A stretch of DNA of 64,000 nucleotides from Cupriavidus taiwanensis (GCF_900249755.1 NZ_LT976853.1:552207-616206), one strand, 5' to 3'. Shown: positions 28,643-37,600, numbered from the stretch's first letter. Notes: generated by a model not told the origin, from the letters alone. Translations and numbers: made by a program.

Positions 28643-28921
28643 TCACGCGCCCCCGGTCGAGTCCACCGAGCCGGCGCCGGGCGGGATGCCGGCGCGGCGC
28701 TCCAGCTCGGCCACGCGGCTTTCCAGTTCCTCCAGGCGGGCGCGGGTGCGCGCCAGCACCTGCGACTGCACGTCGAATTCCTCGCGCGTGACCAGGTCCA
28801 GCCGGGCAAAGCCCTGGGTCATCATGCTGCGCACGTTTTTCTCGATGTCCCTTGCCGGCGAATTGCGCAGCGCCTCGCTGACCTTGTTCTGCAGGTCGTT
28901 GAAGAGGTCGGTCGGTTTCAT
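28643..28921 (-). CDS. ubiK: Ubiquinone biosynthesis accessory factor (UbiK/BMFP family)
   Basis: A 92-residue helical protein of the BMFP/UbiK family. The N-terminal amphipathic helix MKPTDLFNDLQNKVSEALRN and ARDIEKNVRSMMTQGFARLD are typical, followed by a coiled coil, LVTREEFDVQSQVLARTRAR then LEELESRVAELERRAG. UbiK helps the cytosolic ubiquinone-synthesis complex and binds lipid. GGAG stands five bases before the ATG at 28921. The C-terminal residues IPPGAGSVDSTGGA look disordered. Transcribed away from the glnK region. Confidence 0.85.
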   Translation of the reverse strand: MKPTDLFNDLQNKVSEALRNSPARDIEKNVRSMMTQGFARLDLVTREEFDVQSQVLARTRARLEELESRVAELERRAGIPPGAGSVDSTGGA

Positions 28922-29212
28922 GGTTTCTCCTTTGCGCACCTGAGTGGTGCCAATCCGGGTGGGCATCTGGCGTATGGCGCGCTTTCGCACAGGAATTGGG
29001 CGCCCTGAATGCGGGCGGGTCCGGTGCGCCGGGGCCGTACGCAGCCACCGTCAGACCTCGATTATCGCCCCAGCGGCACGCCGGCGAAAGCACCGGCGCC
29101 GCGCCGTTCACACCATTTAACCCGATCTGGCCGTGCCGCGGGGCGGATCCGCGGTTGCCCCGGCGGCTGGCCAGCGCGCGCCGCTGCGCTGGGACCGCTG
29201 CTTTCCGCAGGG

Positions 29213-29228
29213 TGGCACGGCAGTTGCA
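29213..29228 (+). promoter_or_regulatory. Sigma-54 promoter of the porin-glnK-amtB unit
   Basis: TGGCACG-GCAG-TTGCA matches the -24/-12 consensus at every informative base. Predicted transcript start is near 29240, about 70 bases before the porin ATG. Because glnK-amtB follow, NtrC is the likely activator. I looked for NtrC dyads (TGCACC-type) in 28922-29212 and found none convincing; the remainder of that gap shows nothing. Confidence 0.88.
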
Positions 29229-29310
29229 GTAGTGATGCCGAGCTGCCTCAGAGTTTTACCGGAATCCAACTAAACGAAATCCAAGCCATCAGGAAAAGGA
29301 GAAAAGCCTC

Positions 29311-30093
29311 ATGAAGAAGTTGGCCCTTGCAGTCAGCGCGGTGGTCCTGGCCAGTGCCGCCGGCGGCGCCCTGGCGCAGAGCACCGACGCCGCGGCCCCG
29401 GCTGCCGAGCCGGCCTCGCCGCATACGTTCACGGCCAACGTGTCGCTGGTGACGGACTACCGCTACCGCGGCATCAGCCAGACCAACCTGCGTCCGGCGA
29501 TCCAGGGCGGTTTCGACTACGCGCACGAAAGCGGCTTCTATCTGGGCAACTGGAACTCCAGCATCAGCTGGCTGGAAGATGCCAACCCGGCCGTGTCGGC
29601 GCCGGTCGAGATGGACTTCTACGGCGGCTTCAAGAACACCTTCAAGGTGGCCGGCACCGAATTCGCCTATGACCTGGGCGTGCTCGAGTACTACTACCCG
29701 GGCGGCTACAACAACCCGCGCCCGTACACCACCGAACTGTATGCAGGCCTCGGCTGGGGTCCGGTCATGCTGAAGTACTCGCACTCGGTCACCAACCTGT
29801 TCGGCTGGGCCGACAGCAAGAACAGCTACTACGTCGACCTCACCGCCAACGTGCCGCTGAACTTCTGGGACCTGACGCTGAACGCGCACGTCGGCTACCA
29901 GGGCGTGAAGCACAACAGCGACGCCTCGTACACCGACTGGAAGATCGGCCTGACCAAGGACCTGGGCAAGGGCTTCGCGCTGGCGGTCGCCTATGTCGAC
30001 ACCAACGCCAAGGAAGTGGCCTATACCAGCGCCAACCGCGGCCGCTACCTGGGCAAGGCCGCGGCGTGGGCCTCGATCACCAAGACTTTCTAA
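29311..30093 (+). CDS. TorF-type putative outer-membrane porin
   Basis: A 260-residue exported beta-barrel protein of the TIGR02001 (Gcw_chp/TorF) family. A signal peptide of about 22 residues ends GGALAQ, followed by a short Ala/Pro linker and strands rich in alternating aromatic residues (FTANVSLVTDYRYRGISQTN, GFYLGNWNSSISWLE, EYYYPGGYNNPRPYTTELY); it ends WASITKTF with the C-terminal Phe of outer-membrane proteins. GGAG precedes the ATG. Members often sit upstream of glnK-amtB, as here, and probably ease uptake of nitrogen compounds under starvation. The 52-base gap to glnK and the shared sigma-54 promoter point to one transcript. Confidence 0.88.
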   Translation: MKKLALAVSAVVLASAAGGALAQSTDAAAPAAEPASPHTFTANVSLVTDYRYRGISQTNLRPAIQGGFDYAHESGFYLGNWNSSISWLEDANPAVSAPVEMDFYGGFKNTFKVAGTEFAYDLGVLEYYYPGGYNNPRPYTTELYAGLGWGPVMLKYSHSVTNLFGWADSKNSYYVDLTANVPLNFWDLTLNAHVGYQGVKHNSDASYTDWKIGLTKDLGKGFALAVAYVDTNAKEVAYTSANRGRYLGKAAAWASITKTF

Positions 30094-30118
30094 CTCTGAC
30101 GCAGCCCGGGCGGGCTGA

Positions 30119-30484
<366 letters not shown>

Positions 30485-30516
30485 CCCAAGACAGCATAGA
30501 GACAAAGGTGAATTCC

Positions 30517-32064
30517 ATGAAAACCTGGATCAAGCGATTCCTGACCGCGGGCGCGATGGCGCTGGCCGTGGGCACGGCCGGCGTGGGCATTGCCACCCCG
30601 GCCGCCGCGCAGGACAAGCCCGCGGCCGAGGCCTCGGCCCCCGCCGCGGCGGCCGCAGCGGCCCCGGCTGCTGCTGCTGCCCCGGCCGCCGCAACGCCGG
30701 CGGCCACGCCCGCTGCCGCCGCACCCGCGGAGACCGCCGCGCCGGCGGCGCCGGTCCCGAACAAGGGTGACGTCGCGTGGCTGCTGGTCGCCACGGCCTT
30801 CGTCATCCTGATGACGCTGCCCGGGCTGGCGCTGTTCTACGGCGGCCTGGTCCGTTCCAAGAACATGCTGTCGGTGCTGATGCAGTGCCTGGTGATCTTC
30901 TCGCTGGTGGCGCTGCTGTGGGCGGTCTATGGCTACAGCTTCGCCTTCACCGAGGGCAATGCGTTCTTCGGCGGCACCGACCGGCTCTTCATGAAGGGGC
31001 TGACGGTGGAAGCCATGGCCGCCACCTTCAGCAAGGGCGTGGTGATCCCCGAACTGGGCTTCTTTGCCTTCCAGTGCGCCTTTGCCTGCATCACCTGCGG
31101 CCTGATCATCGGCGCCTTCGCCGAGCGCGCGCGCTTTTCGGCGGTGCTGGTGTTCGTGGTGCTGTGGTTCACCTTCGCCTACATCCCGATGGCGCACATG
31201 GTCTGGTTCTGGCCGGGTCCTGACGCCTACACCGACGCCGCCGCTGGCGCTGCCGCGACCGCCAAGTCGGGCTGGCTGTTCCAGAAGGGCGCGCTGGACT
31301 ATGCCGGCGGCACCGTGGTGCACATCAACGCCGCCGTGGCGGGCCTGGTCGGTGCCTTCATGTTCGGCAAGCGCATCGGCTTCGGCCGCGAGGCGATCCG
31401 TCCGCACAGCCTGACCTTCACCATGGTCGGTGCCTCGCTGCTGTGGTTCGGCTGGTTCGGCTTCAACGCCGGCTCGGGCCTGGAAGCCAGCGCCGGTGCC
31501 GCACTGGCCTTCGTCAACACGCTGCTGGCGACCTGCGCGGCGGTGCTGGCGTGGACCTTCGGCGAGTGGATCGGCAAGGGCAAGCCGTCGATGCTGGGCG
31601 GCGCGTCGGGCGCGGTGGCGGGGCTGGTGGCGATCACCCCGGCGGCGGGCTTCGTCGGCCCGATGGGCTCGATCGTGATGGGCCTGGTGGCCGGCCTGCT
31701 GTGCCTGTGGGGCGTGACCGGACTGAAGCGCATGCTGGGCATGGACGACTCGCTGGACGTGTTCGGCGTGCACGGCGTGGGCGGCATCGTCGGCGCGCTG
31801 CTGACCGGCGTGTTCGCCGCGCCCAGCCTGGGCGGCACCGGCATCTATGACTACGTCGCCAACAAGGTGGCGGACGACTACTCCATCGCCGGCCAGCTGT
31901 GGGTGCAGTTCGAAGGCGTGCTGACCACCGTGGTGTGGTCCGGCGTGGTCGCCTTCGTCGCCTACAAGCTGGTTGACATGCTGATCGGCCTGCGCGTGCC
32001 GGAAGACGAAGAGCGCGAAGGCCTGGATATCACCTCGCACGGCGAAACCGCGTACGAAGGCTGA
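30517..32064 (+). CDS. amtB: Ammonium transporter AmtB
   Basis: A 515-residue inner-membrane ammonium channel. The N-terminus carries a signal peptide (about 1-31, ending TPAAAQ) and an unusual Ala/Pro-rich linker to about residue 80 before the eleven-helix Amt core. LPGLALFYGGLVRSKNMLS, the pore histidines in VVHINAAVAGLVGA and FGVHGVGGIVGALLTG, and DDSLDVFGVHG match AmtB. The C-terminal tail LIGLRVPEDEEREGLDITSHGETAYEG is the GlnK-docking segment. The alanine-rich extension exceeds the leader of E. coli AmtB. A strong terminator follows. Confidence 0.95.
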   Translation: MKTWIKRFLTAGAMALAVGTAGVGIATPAAAQDKPAAEASAPAAAAAAAPAAAAAPAAATPAATPAAAAPAETAAPAAPVPNKGDVAWLLVATAFVILMTLPGLALFYGGLVRSKNMLSVLMQCLVIFSLVALLWAVYGYSFAFTEGNAFFGGTDRLFMKGLTVEAMAATFSKGVVIPELGFFAFQCAFACITCGLIIGAFAERARFSAVLVFVVLWFTFAYIPMAHMVWFWPGPDAYTDAAAGAAATAKSGWLFQKGALDYAGGTVVHINAAVAGLVGAFMFGKRIGFGREAIRPHSLTFTMVGASLLWFGWFGFNAGSGLEASAGAALAFVNTLLATCAAVLAWTFGEWIGKGKPSMLGGASGAVAGLVAITPAAGFVGPMGSIVMGLVAGLLCLWGVTGLKRMLGMDDSLDVFGVHGVGGIVGALLTGVFAAPSLGGTGIYDYVANKVADDYSIAGQLWVQFEGVLTTVVWSGVVAFVAYKLVDMLIGLRVPEDEEREGLDITSHGETAYEG

Positions 32065-32117
32065 TCGGAACCGTGTTGTGCTGGAGAGCTGATTGGGAAT
32101 CTGCTCTCAGGAGTTTT

Positions 32118-32144
32118 GCCCGGCCGCGTGCCGGGCTTTTTTAT
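32118..32144 (+). terminator. Rho-independent terminator after amtB
   Basis: GCCCGGC / GCCGGGC stem with CGCGT loop followed by six T residues, about 55 bases beyond the amtB stop. Confidence 0.9.
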
Positions 32145-32430
32145 GTTGCTGCGCTGACTGATGTTGCAGACATTAGCAGGGCGGACGGCGGCTGATCCGC
32201 AGGCCGGCCAGCGTCGCCGGGGATCCGTTTTCACTTCGGCCGATACCGGCAAACGCAGCGCCGGCGCGGCCACGCCGGCAATCTCCCCGCGCCCCGCGCG
32301 GGCTTTTCGCAAAGTGCTTAACTCCGATCTTAAAAAGCTTCAATTGTATTTAATGTGCGGCGCACATACATTGCCATTGAGGCAGTTTCCTCCACCTGCA
32401 GAACGCTCCCCGTATCTGTCAGGCCATTTA
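32145..32430 (+). other. Gene-free stretch ending in an orphan terminator; possible small RNA
   Basis: No convincing protein gene lies between the amtB terminator and gshA. The part from about 32310 to 32430 is unusually AT-rich for this chromosome (TTAAAAAGCTTCAATTGTAT) and runs straight into a second strong terminator. A transcript started in this AT-rich patch would be about 80-130 nt, the size of a small RNA. No clear promoter pair was identified (TATTTA at 32347-32352 is the best -10). Alternatively the terminator simply backs up the amtB one. Confidence 0.35.
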
Positions 32431-32459
32431 AAAGCGCGGCGATGCCGCGCTTTTTTTTG
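32431..32459 (+). terminator. Second Rho-independent terminator upstream of gshA
   Basis: AAAGCGCGGC-GAT-GCCGCGCTTT, a ten-base stem with a three-base loop, followed by a run of T. It lies about 290 bases after the first terminator and about 160 bases before gshA. Confidence 0.9.
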
Positions 32460-32581
32460 CCAGTTCGCCGCGCCGGCACTTCCCCTTTATTTCGCGCCGG
32501 CCATCGCCATATCGTTATCCCTTATGCCAGGCGCTGCATATCCTTATAAAGGGTGTGCCAGCGCCTGTTTGGCCGTTCCTC

Positions 32582-32587
32582 TACAAT
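32582..32587 (+). promoter_or_regulatory. -10 box for gshA
   Basis: TACAAT 35 bases before the gshA start codon. The 13 bases CTACAATCGGGGC are repeated exactly at 34925-34937 before the EIIA gene. No clear -35 element was seen. Confidence 0.45.
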
Positions 32588-32622
32588 CGGGGCGAACGAT
32601 TAAGACGATCTATAGGATGGAT

Positions 32623-33918
32623 ATGGTCCCGCATCTCATCACCGCGCTGAACGGTCCGCTGCTCGAACTGGAAAAGAAGATCCTGGACGCCACGCCGTCC
32701 ATCGAGCGCTGGTTCAGGCTGGAATGGCAGGAGCATACGCCGCCGTTCTATTGCTCGGTGGACCTGCGCAACGCCGGCTTCAAGCTGGCGCCGGTCGATA
32801 CCAACCTGTTCCCGGGCGGCTTCAACAACCTCGCCCCCGAGATGCTGCCGCTGGCGGTGCAGGCGGCGATGGCGGCGATCGAGAAGATCTGCCCGGACGC
32901 CAAGAACCTGCTGCTGATCCCCGAGCGCCACACCCGCAATATGTTCTACCTGCAGAACGTGGCGCGGCTGTCGCTGATCATGCGCCAGGCGGGTCTGAAC
33001 GTGCGCCTGGGCTCGCTTTCCGAGGAAATCACCGAGCCGACCCCGATCGAGCTGCCCGACGGCCAGACGCTGGTGGTCGAGCCCCTGGCGCGCCTGGGCA
33101 CCAAGGGCCGCCGGCTGGGGCTGAAGGACTTCGACCCCTGTTCGATCCTGCTCAACAACGACCTGTCGGCCGGCATTCCGCCGATCCTGGAAAACATCAA
33201 CGAGCAATACCTGCTGCCGCCGCTGCACGCCGGCTGGTCCACGCGCCGCAAGAGCAGCCACTTTGCCGCCTATGACGAGGTGGCGAAGAAGTTCGCCAAG
33301 CTGATCGACATCGACCCGTGGATGGTCAACCCGTACTTTGCGCGCACCACCGGCGTGAATTTCCACGAGCGCGTGGGCGAGGAGGAACTGGCCGACGCTG
33401 TCGAAGGCGTGCTGAAGAAGATCGCCAAGAAGTACCGCGAGTACGGCATCAAGGAAACCCCGTACGTGGTAGTCAAGGCCGATGCCGGCACCTATGGCAT
33501 GGGCATCATGACCGTGCGCGACCCGTCCGAGATCAAGGGCCTGAACCGCAAGGAACGCAACAAGATGAGCGTGGTCAAGGAGGGCCTGGAGGTCAGCGAC
33601 GTCATCATCCAGGAGGGCGTGCACACCTTCGAGAAGGTCAACGAGGCCGTGGCCGAGCCGGTGGTGTACATGATCGACCGCTACGTGGTGGGCGGCTTCT
33701 ACCGCGTGCACACCGGCCGCGGCAACGACGAGAACCTGAACGCGCCCGGCATGCACTTCGTGCCGCTGGCGTTCGCGCCCAACGGCATCCCGGACAGCCA
33801 CGCCAAGCCTGGCGCGGCGGTGCCGAACCGCTTCTACATGTATGGCGTGGTGGCGCGGCTGGCCTTGCTGGCGGCGTCGCTGGAGCTCGAGAAGACCGAC
33901 CCCAACCCGATCATCTGA
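32623..33918 (+). CDS. gshA: Glutamate-cysteine ligase (proteobacterial GshA type)
   Basis: A 431-residue enzyme for the first step of glutathione synthesis, joining glutamate to cysteine with ATP. It belongs to the Acidithiobacillus/beta-proteobacterial GshA family, not the E. coli one. Conserved stretches include WFRLEWQEHTPPFYCSVDLR, TNLFPGGFNNLAPEM, LLIPERHTRNMFYLQNV, VVVKADAGTYGMGIMTVRD and the C-terminal NRFYMYGVVARLALLAASLELE. I chose the ATG at 32623 because AGG lies five bases upstream; an ATG two codons earlier leaves no spacing. gshB follows after eight bases. Confidence 0.93.
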   Translation: MVPHLITALNGPLLELEKKILDATPSIERWFRLEWQEHTPPFYCSVDLRNAGFKLAPVDTNLFPGGFNNLAPEMLPLAVQAAMAAIEKICPDAKNLLLIPERHTRNMFYLQNVARLSLIMRQAGLNVRLGSLSEEITEPTPIELPDGQTLVVEPLARLGTKGRRLGLKDFDPCSILLNNDLSAGIPPILENINEQYLLPPLHAGWSTRRKSSHFAAYDEVAKKFAKLIDIDPWMVNPYFARTTGVNFHERVGEEELADAVEGVLKKIAKKYREYGIKETPYVVVKADAGTYGMGIMTVRDPSEIKGLNRKERNKMSVVKEGLEVSDVIIQEGVHTFEKVNEAVAEPVVYMIDRYVVGGFYRVHTGRGNDENLNAPGMHFVPLAFAPNGIPDSHAKPGAAVPNRFYMYGVVARLALLAASLELEKTDPNPII

Positions 33919-33926
33919 ACGCCACC

Positions 33927-34880
33927 ATGCGCATCCTCTTCATCACCGATCCGCTGGAGACCTTCAAGACCTACAAGGACTCCACCTACGCCATGATGGC
34001 CGAGGCCGCCGCGCGCGGCCATGAGCTGTACTGGTGCCTGCAGCCGCAGCTGGCGCTGTCCGGGCGCACGGTCGAGACCGTGGCCACGCGCCTGCACCTG
34101 ACCGGCGAGGATGGCGCCTGGTACCGCGAAGGCAACAGCGCGCTCGAGCCGCTGTCGGCCTTCGACGCGGTGCTGATGCGCAAGGACCCGCCCTTCGACA
34201 TGGAATACGTGACCAGCACCTGGCTGCTGGAGCTGGCCGAGGCGCAGGGCGCGCGGGTCTTCAACAAGCCGCGCGCGATCCGCGACCATTCCGAGAAGCT
34301 GGCGATTGCCCAGTACCCGGAGTTCATCACGCCGACGCTGGTCACGCGCGACCTGGCGCGCATCCGCGATTTCCACGCCGAGCATCGCGACATCATCGTC
34401 AAGCCGCTCGACGGCATGGGCGGCATGGGCGTGTTCCGCGTCGGCGCGGACGGCATGAACCTGGCCGCGATCGTCGAGACGCTGGGCCAGGACGGCGCCC
34501 GTTCGCTGATGGTGCAGCGCTATATCCCGGCGATCAAGGACGGCGACAAGCGCGTGCTGCTGATCGGCGGCGTGCCCGTGCCGTATTCGCTGGCGCGCGT
34601 GCCGATGGCCGGCGAAGTGCGCGGCAACCTCGCCGCCGGGGGCACCGGCCGCGCCCAGGAACTGAGCCGGCGCGACCGCGAGATTGCCGAGGCGCTGGCG
34701 CCGGGGCTGTGGGAGCAGGGCCTGCTGCTGGTCGGCCTGGACGTGATCGGCGACTACCTGACCGAGGTCAATGTGACGAGCCCGACCTGTTTCCAGGAGA
34801 TCACCCAGCAGACCGGCTTCCATGTCGCGGCGATGTTCATCGACGCGCTCGAGCACGCCGTCAGCGCTGCCGGCAGCTAG
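33927..34880 (+). CDS. gshB: Glutathione synthetase
   Basis: A 317-residue ATP-grasp enzyme adding glycine to gamma-glutamylcysteine. The N-terminal domain starts MRILFITDPLETFKTYKDST; the ATP-grasp region has IVKPLDGMGGMGVFRV, QRYIPAIKDGDKRVLLIGG, the glycine-rich ARVPMAGEVRGNLAAGGTGRA and the Mg-binding LTEVNVTSPTCFQEI. Full length for the prokaryotic GSH-S family. The spacing of eight bases after gshA implies one operon. Downstream the PTS genes have a promoter of their own. Confidence 0.95.
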   Translation: MRILFITDPLETFKTYKDSTYAMMAEAAARGHELYWCLQPQLALSGRTVETVATRLHLTGEDGAWYREGNSALEPLSAFDAVLMRKDPPFDMEYVTSTWLLELAEAQGARVFNKPRAIRDHSEKLAIAQYPEFITPTLVTRDLARIRDFHAEHRDIIVKPLDGMGGMGVFRVGADGMNLAAIVETLGQDGARSLMVQRYIPAIKDGDKRVLLIGGVPVPYSLARVPMAGEVRGNLAAGGTGRAQELSRRDREIAEALAPGLWEQGLLLVGLDVIGDYLTEVNVTSPTCFQEITQQTGFHVAAMFIDALEHAVSAAGS

Positions 34881-34922
34881 CCGCCGCCAGTCCCGGCCGG
34901 CGGCGGGAGCGCGGGGGGCGCC

Positions 34923-34931
34923 TGCTACAAT
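34923..34931 (+). promoter_or_regulatory. Extended -10 promoter of the EIIA(Man)-ptsHI genes
   Basis: TG-C-TACAAT, an extended -10 motif, ends 26 bases before the EIIA start codon. It shares the 13-base sequence CTACAATCGGGGC with the gshA promoter. No -35 hexamer is evident, which an extended -10 can tolerate. Confidence 0.5.
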
Positions 34932-34957
34932 CGGGGCAATCCAACGGATTCACCATC

Positions 34958-35413
34958 ATGGCAGGCATCCTGATCATCGCGCACACCCCGCTGGCTTCAG
35001 CCCTGCGCGATTGCGCCGCCCACGTCTACTGTGGCCAGCCGCAGCGGCTGGAAGCCATCGACGTCCTTCCCGATGCCGATCCCGCCGCCGTGCTGGCCGA
35101 AGCCCGGCGCCGGCTGGACGCCATCTGCGAAGACAACGGCGCGCTGGTCCTGACCGACATCTTCGGCGCCACCCCCGCCAATATCGCCGCGCGCCTGGCC
35201 GAGCCGGGCCGCGTGCGCGTGCTGGCCGGCGTCAACCTTCCCATGCTGGTCCGTGCCATCTGCTACCGGGCCGAAAAGCTGGACCAGCTCGCCACCAAGG
35301 CGCTGGCCGGCGGCTCGCAGGGCGTGCTGCAGGTCGGCACCACCACCGTCCAGAATCAAACCGCCAATCATCCCGACAAATATGCTGCAGAGGGACACCA
35401 CCATCATCAATAA
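34958..35413 (+). CDS. PTS EIIA of the mannose type (single domain)
   Basis: A 151-residue EIIA(Man) domain. The phospho-accepting residue is His9 in ILIIAHTPLASAL, and LVLTDIFGATPANIAARL and GVNLPMLVRAICYR are the conserved helices. There is no EIIB, EIIC or EIID gene nearby, so it should receive phosphate from HPr for a regulatory role. The C-terminus ends GHHHHQ, a natural run of four histidines. Its last 32 bases overlap ptsH. In Cupriavidus and relatives this EIIA-HPr-EI chain has been tied to carbon-storage regulation; that link is from general knowledge. Confidence 0.9.
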   Translation: MAGILIIAHTPLASALRDCAAHVYCGQPQRLEAIDVLPDADPAAVLAEARRRLDAICEDNGALVLTDIFGATPANIAARLAEPGRVRVLAGVNLPMLVRAICYRAEKLDQLATKALAGGSQGVLQVGTTTVQNQTANHPDKYAAEGHHHHQ

Positions 35414-35651
35414 ACTCGGACTGCACGCACGCGCGTCCGCCAAGCTGACCCAGCTCGCCGGCAGCTTCGTCAGCCAGGTCAAGATGTCCCGCAACGGACG
35501 CCAGGTCGATGCCAAGAGCATCATGGGCGTAATGATGCTGGCCGCCGGAATCGGCTCGACGGTGACGATCGAGACCGAGGGCCCCGACGAGCAGGAGGCG
35601 ATGGACGCGCTGCTGGCACTGATTGCCAACCGCTTTGGTGAAGGGGAGTGA
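35382..35651 (+). CDS. ptsH: Phosphocarrier protein HPr
   Basis: An 89-residue HPr. His15 in KLGLHARASAK is the EI-phosphorylated residue; Ser46 in AKSIMGVMML matches the position used by HPr kinase. The rest (GSTVTIETEGPDEQEAMDALLALI) is canonical. The ATG lies inside the EIIA gene in another frame and has no good ribosome-binding site of its own, so translation is probably coupled. hprK is not in this window. Confidence 0.94.
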   Translation: MLQRDTTIINKLGLHARASAKLTQLAGSFVSQVKMSRNGRQVDAKSIMGVMMLAAGIGSTVTIETEGPDEQEAMDALLALIANRFGEGE

Positions 35652-35699
35652 GGCCGCGGCCTTGACCCGAATTGATCAACGTTCCTGACGGAGCGGTAC

Positions 35700-37472
35700 A
35701 TGCCTTTCGCCCTGCACGGCATCCCGGTCTCGCGCGGCGTCGCCATCGGGCGCGCGCACCTGCTCGCGCCCGCGGCGCTAGACGTGTCGCACTACCTGGT
35801 CGATGAAGAGCAGCTCGACGCCGAGGTAGAACGCCTGCGCGCCGCGCGCGCCGCGGTGCGCGCCGAACTGGCCGCGCTCAAGCGCGACCTGCCGCGCGAT
35901 GCGCCCGAAGAGCTGGGCGCCTTCCTCGACGTGCACGCGATGATCCTCGACGACGAGGCGCTCGCGCGCGAGCCCGAGGCGCTGATCCGGGGCCGGCGCT
36001 ACAACGCCGAGTGGGCACTGACCACGCGCCTCGAAGAGCTGATGCGCCAGTTCGACGAGATCGAGGACGAATACCTGCGCGAGCGCAAGGCCGACATCCA
36101 GCAGGTGGTGGAGCGCATCCTGAAGGCGCTGGCCGGCGCCCCGGTGCTGGTGCCGGCGCCGGTGCCCGCGCTCGCCGCCGACGGCGAGCCCGCCCCGGGC
36201 GTGATCGTGGTGGCGCACGATATCGCGCCGGCCGACATGCTGCAGTTCCGCCACACCGTGTTCCACGGCTTTGTCACCGACCTGGGCGGACGCACCTCGC
36301 ATACCGCCATCGTTGCGCGCAGCCTGGACATCCCGGCCGCGGTCGGCGTGCAGTGCGCAAGCGAGCTGATCCGCCAGGATGACTGGATCATCATCGACGG
36401 CGACGCCGGCCTGGTGATCGTCGACCCCACCGCCATCATCCTCGAGGAATACCGCCACCGGCAGAGCGAGCGGGTGCTGGAAAAGAAGCGCCTGCAGCGC
36501 CTGCGCCATACTCCCGCGGTGACGCTGGACGGGATCGAGATCGAGCTGCTGGCCAATATCGAGATGGCCGAGGATGCGGGCCCGGCCCTGGCCGCCGGCG
36601 CGGTCGGCGTCGGCCTGTTCCGTTCCGAGTTCCTGTTCATGAACCGGCGCGACGAACTCCCCGGCGAAGACGAGCAGTTCCAGGCCTATCGCGGCGCGGT
36701 CGACGCCATGCACGGGCTGCCGGTGACTATCCGCACCATCGATATCGGCGCCGACAAGCCGCTCGACGCCCGCGGCGACGGCCGCGGCGATGACTTCGAG
36801 ACCGCGCTGAACCCGGCGCTGGGCCTGCGCGCGATCCGCTGGTCGCTGTCGGAGCCGGGCATGTTCCTGACCCAGCTGCGCGCGCTGCTGCGCGCCTCGG
36901 CCTTCGGCCCGGTGCGCTTGCTGGTGCCGATGCTGGCGCATGCCAGCGAGATCGACCAGACCCTGGCGCTGATCGCCAAGGCCAAGCGCCAGCTGGACGA
37001 GCGCGGCGAGCCCTACGACCCCGGCATGAAGGTCGGGGCCATGATCGAGATTCCCGCGGCGGTGCTGCTGCTGCCGCTGTTCCTGCGCAAGATGGACTTC
37101 CTGTCCATCGGCACCAATGATTTGATCCAGTACACGCTGGCCATCGACCGCGCCGACAACGCGGTGGCGCACCTGTTCGACCCGCTGCATCCGGCGGTGC
37201 TGCAACTGGTGGCACGCACCATCCGCGAAGCCAATCGCGCCGGCGTGCCGGTGGCGGTGTGCGGCGAGATGGCGGGCGACCCGTCGATGACGCGGCTGCT
37301 GCTTGGCATGGGGCTGCGCGAGTTCTCCATGCACCCGTCGCAACTACTGCGGGTCAAGCAGGAAATCCTGCACGCCCACTGCGAACGGCTCGAACCGCTG
37401 GTCGACCAGCTGCTGCAGGCCTACGACCCCGAGGAACAGGCCGCGGTGCTGCGGCAGATCGCACGACCCTGA
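35700..37472 (+). CDS. ptsI: PTS Enzyme I
   Basis: A 590-residue PEP-protein phosphotransferase. The N-terminal HPr-binding/phosphohistidine region has GGRTSHTAIVARSL with phospho-His201; the C-terminal PEP-binding barrel has GLFRSEFLFMNR, PVTIRTIDIGADKP, MIEIPAAVLLLPLFLRKMDFLSIGTNDLIQY and the active-site Cys in VAVCGEMAGDPSMTRLLLG. GGAG precedes the ATG. It heads the phosphate chain to HPr and the EIIA upstream and may cross-talk with NagF. A structured terminator ends the operon. Confidence 0.95.
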   Translation: MPFALHGIPVSRGVAIGRAHLLAPAALDVSHYLVDEEQLDAEVERLRAARAAVRAELAALKRDLPRDAPEELGAFLDVHAMILDDEALAREPEALIRGRRYNAEWALTTRLEELMRQFDEIEDEYLRERKADIQQVVERILKALAGAPVLVPAPVPALAADGEPAPGVIVVAHDIAPADMLQFRHTVFHGFVTDLGGRTSHTAIVARSLDIPAAVGVQCASELIRQDDWIIIDGDAGLVIVDPTAIILEEYRHRQSERVLEKKRLQRLRHTPAVTLDGIEIELLANIEMAEDAGPALAAGAVGVGLFRSEFLFMNRRDELPGEDEQFQAYRGAVDAMHGLPVTIRTIDIGADKPLDARGDGRGDDFETALNPALGLRAIRWSLSEPGMFLTQLRALLRASAFGPVRLLVPMLAHASEIDQTLALIAKAKRQLDERGEPYDPGMKVGAMIEIPAAVLLLPLFLRKMDFLSIGTNDLIQYTLAIDRADNAVAHLFDPLHPAVLQLVARTIREANRAGVPVAVCGEMAGDPSMTRLLLGMGLREFSMHPSQLLRVKQEILHAHCERLEPLVDQLLQAYDPEEQAAVLRQIARP

Positions 37473-37498
37473 AGACATCAGGGTTTTCTGAGGCAAAA

Positions 37499-37557
37499 AG
37501 GCGGCTGGCGCGGCACTTCCACAGATGGAAAAGTGTTGTGTCAGCCGCCTTCGTTTT
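37499..37557 (+). terminator. Terminator after ptsI (branched hairpin)
   Basis: AAGGCGGCTG at 37499-37508 pairs with CAGCCGCCTT at 37542-37551; the loop contains a smaller CACTT/AAGTG stem, and CGTTTT follows. A-runs upstream make it plausible in both directions. Confidence 0.75.
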
Positions 37558-37600
37558 GCGTCCAGTGACGTGTTCCCGACCTGTGTCGATGTGGCTTAAT

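Noticed and set aside
32118..32459. CRISPR or tandem repeat suspected from the two nearby hairpins
   Set aside because: The two stems have different sequences and each is followed by T residues; they are separate terminators. No CRISPR-like repeat-spacer pattern was seen anywhere in the window.
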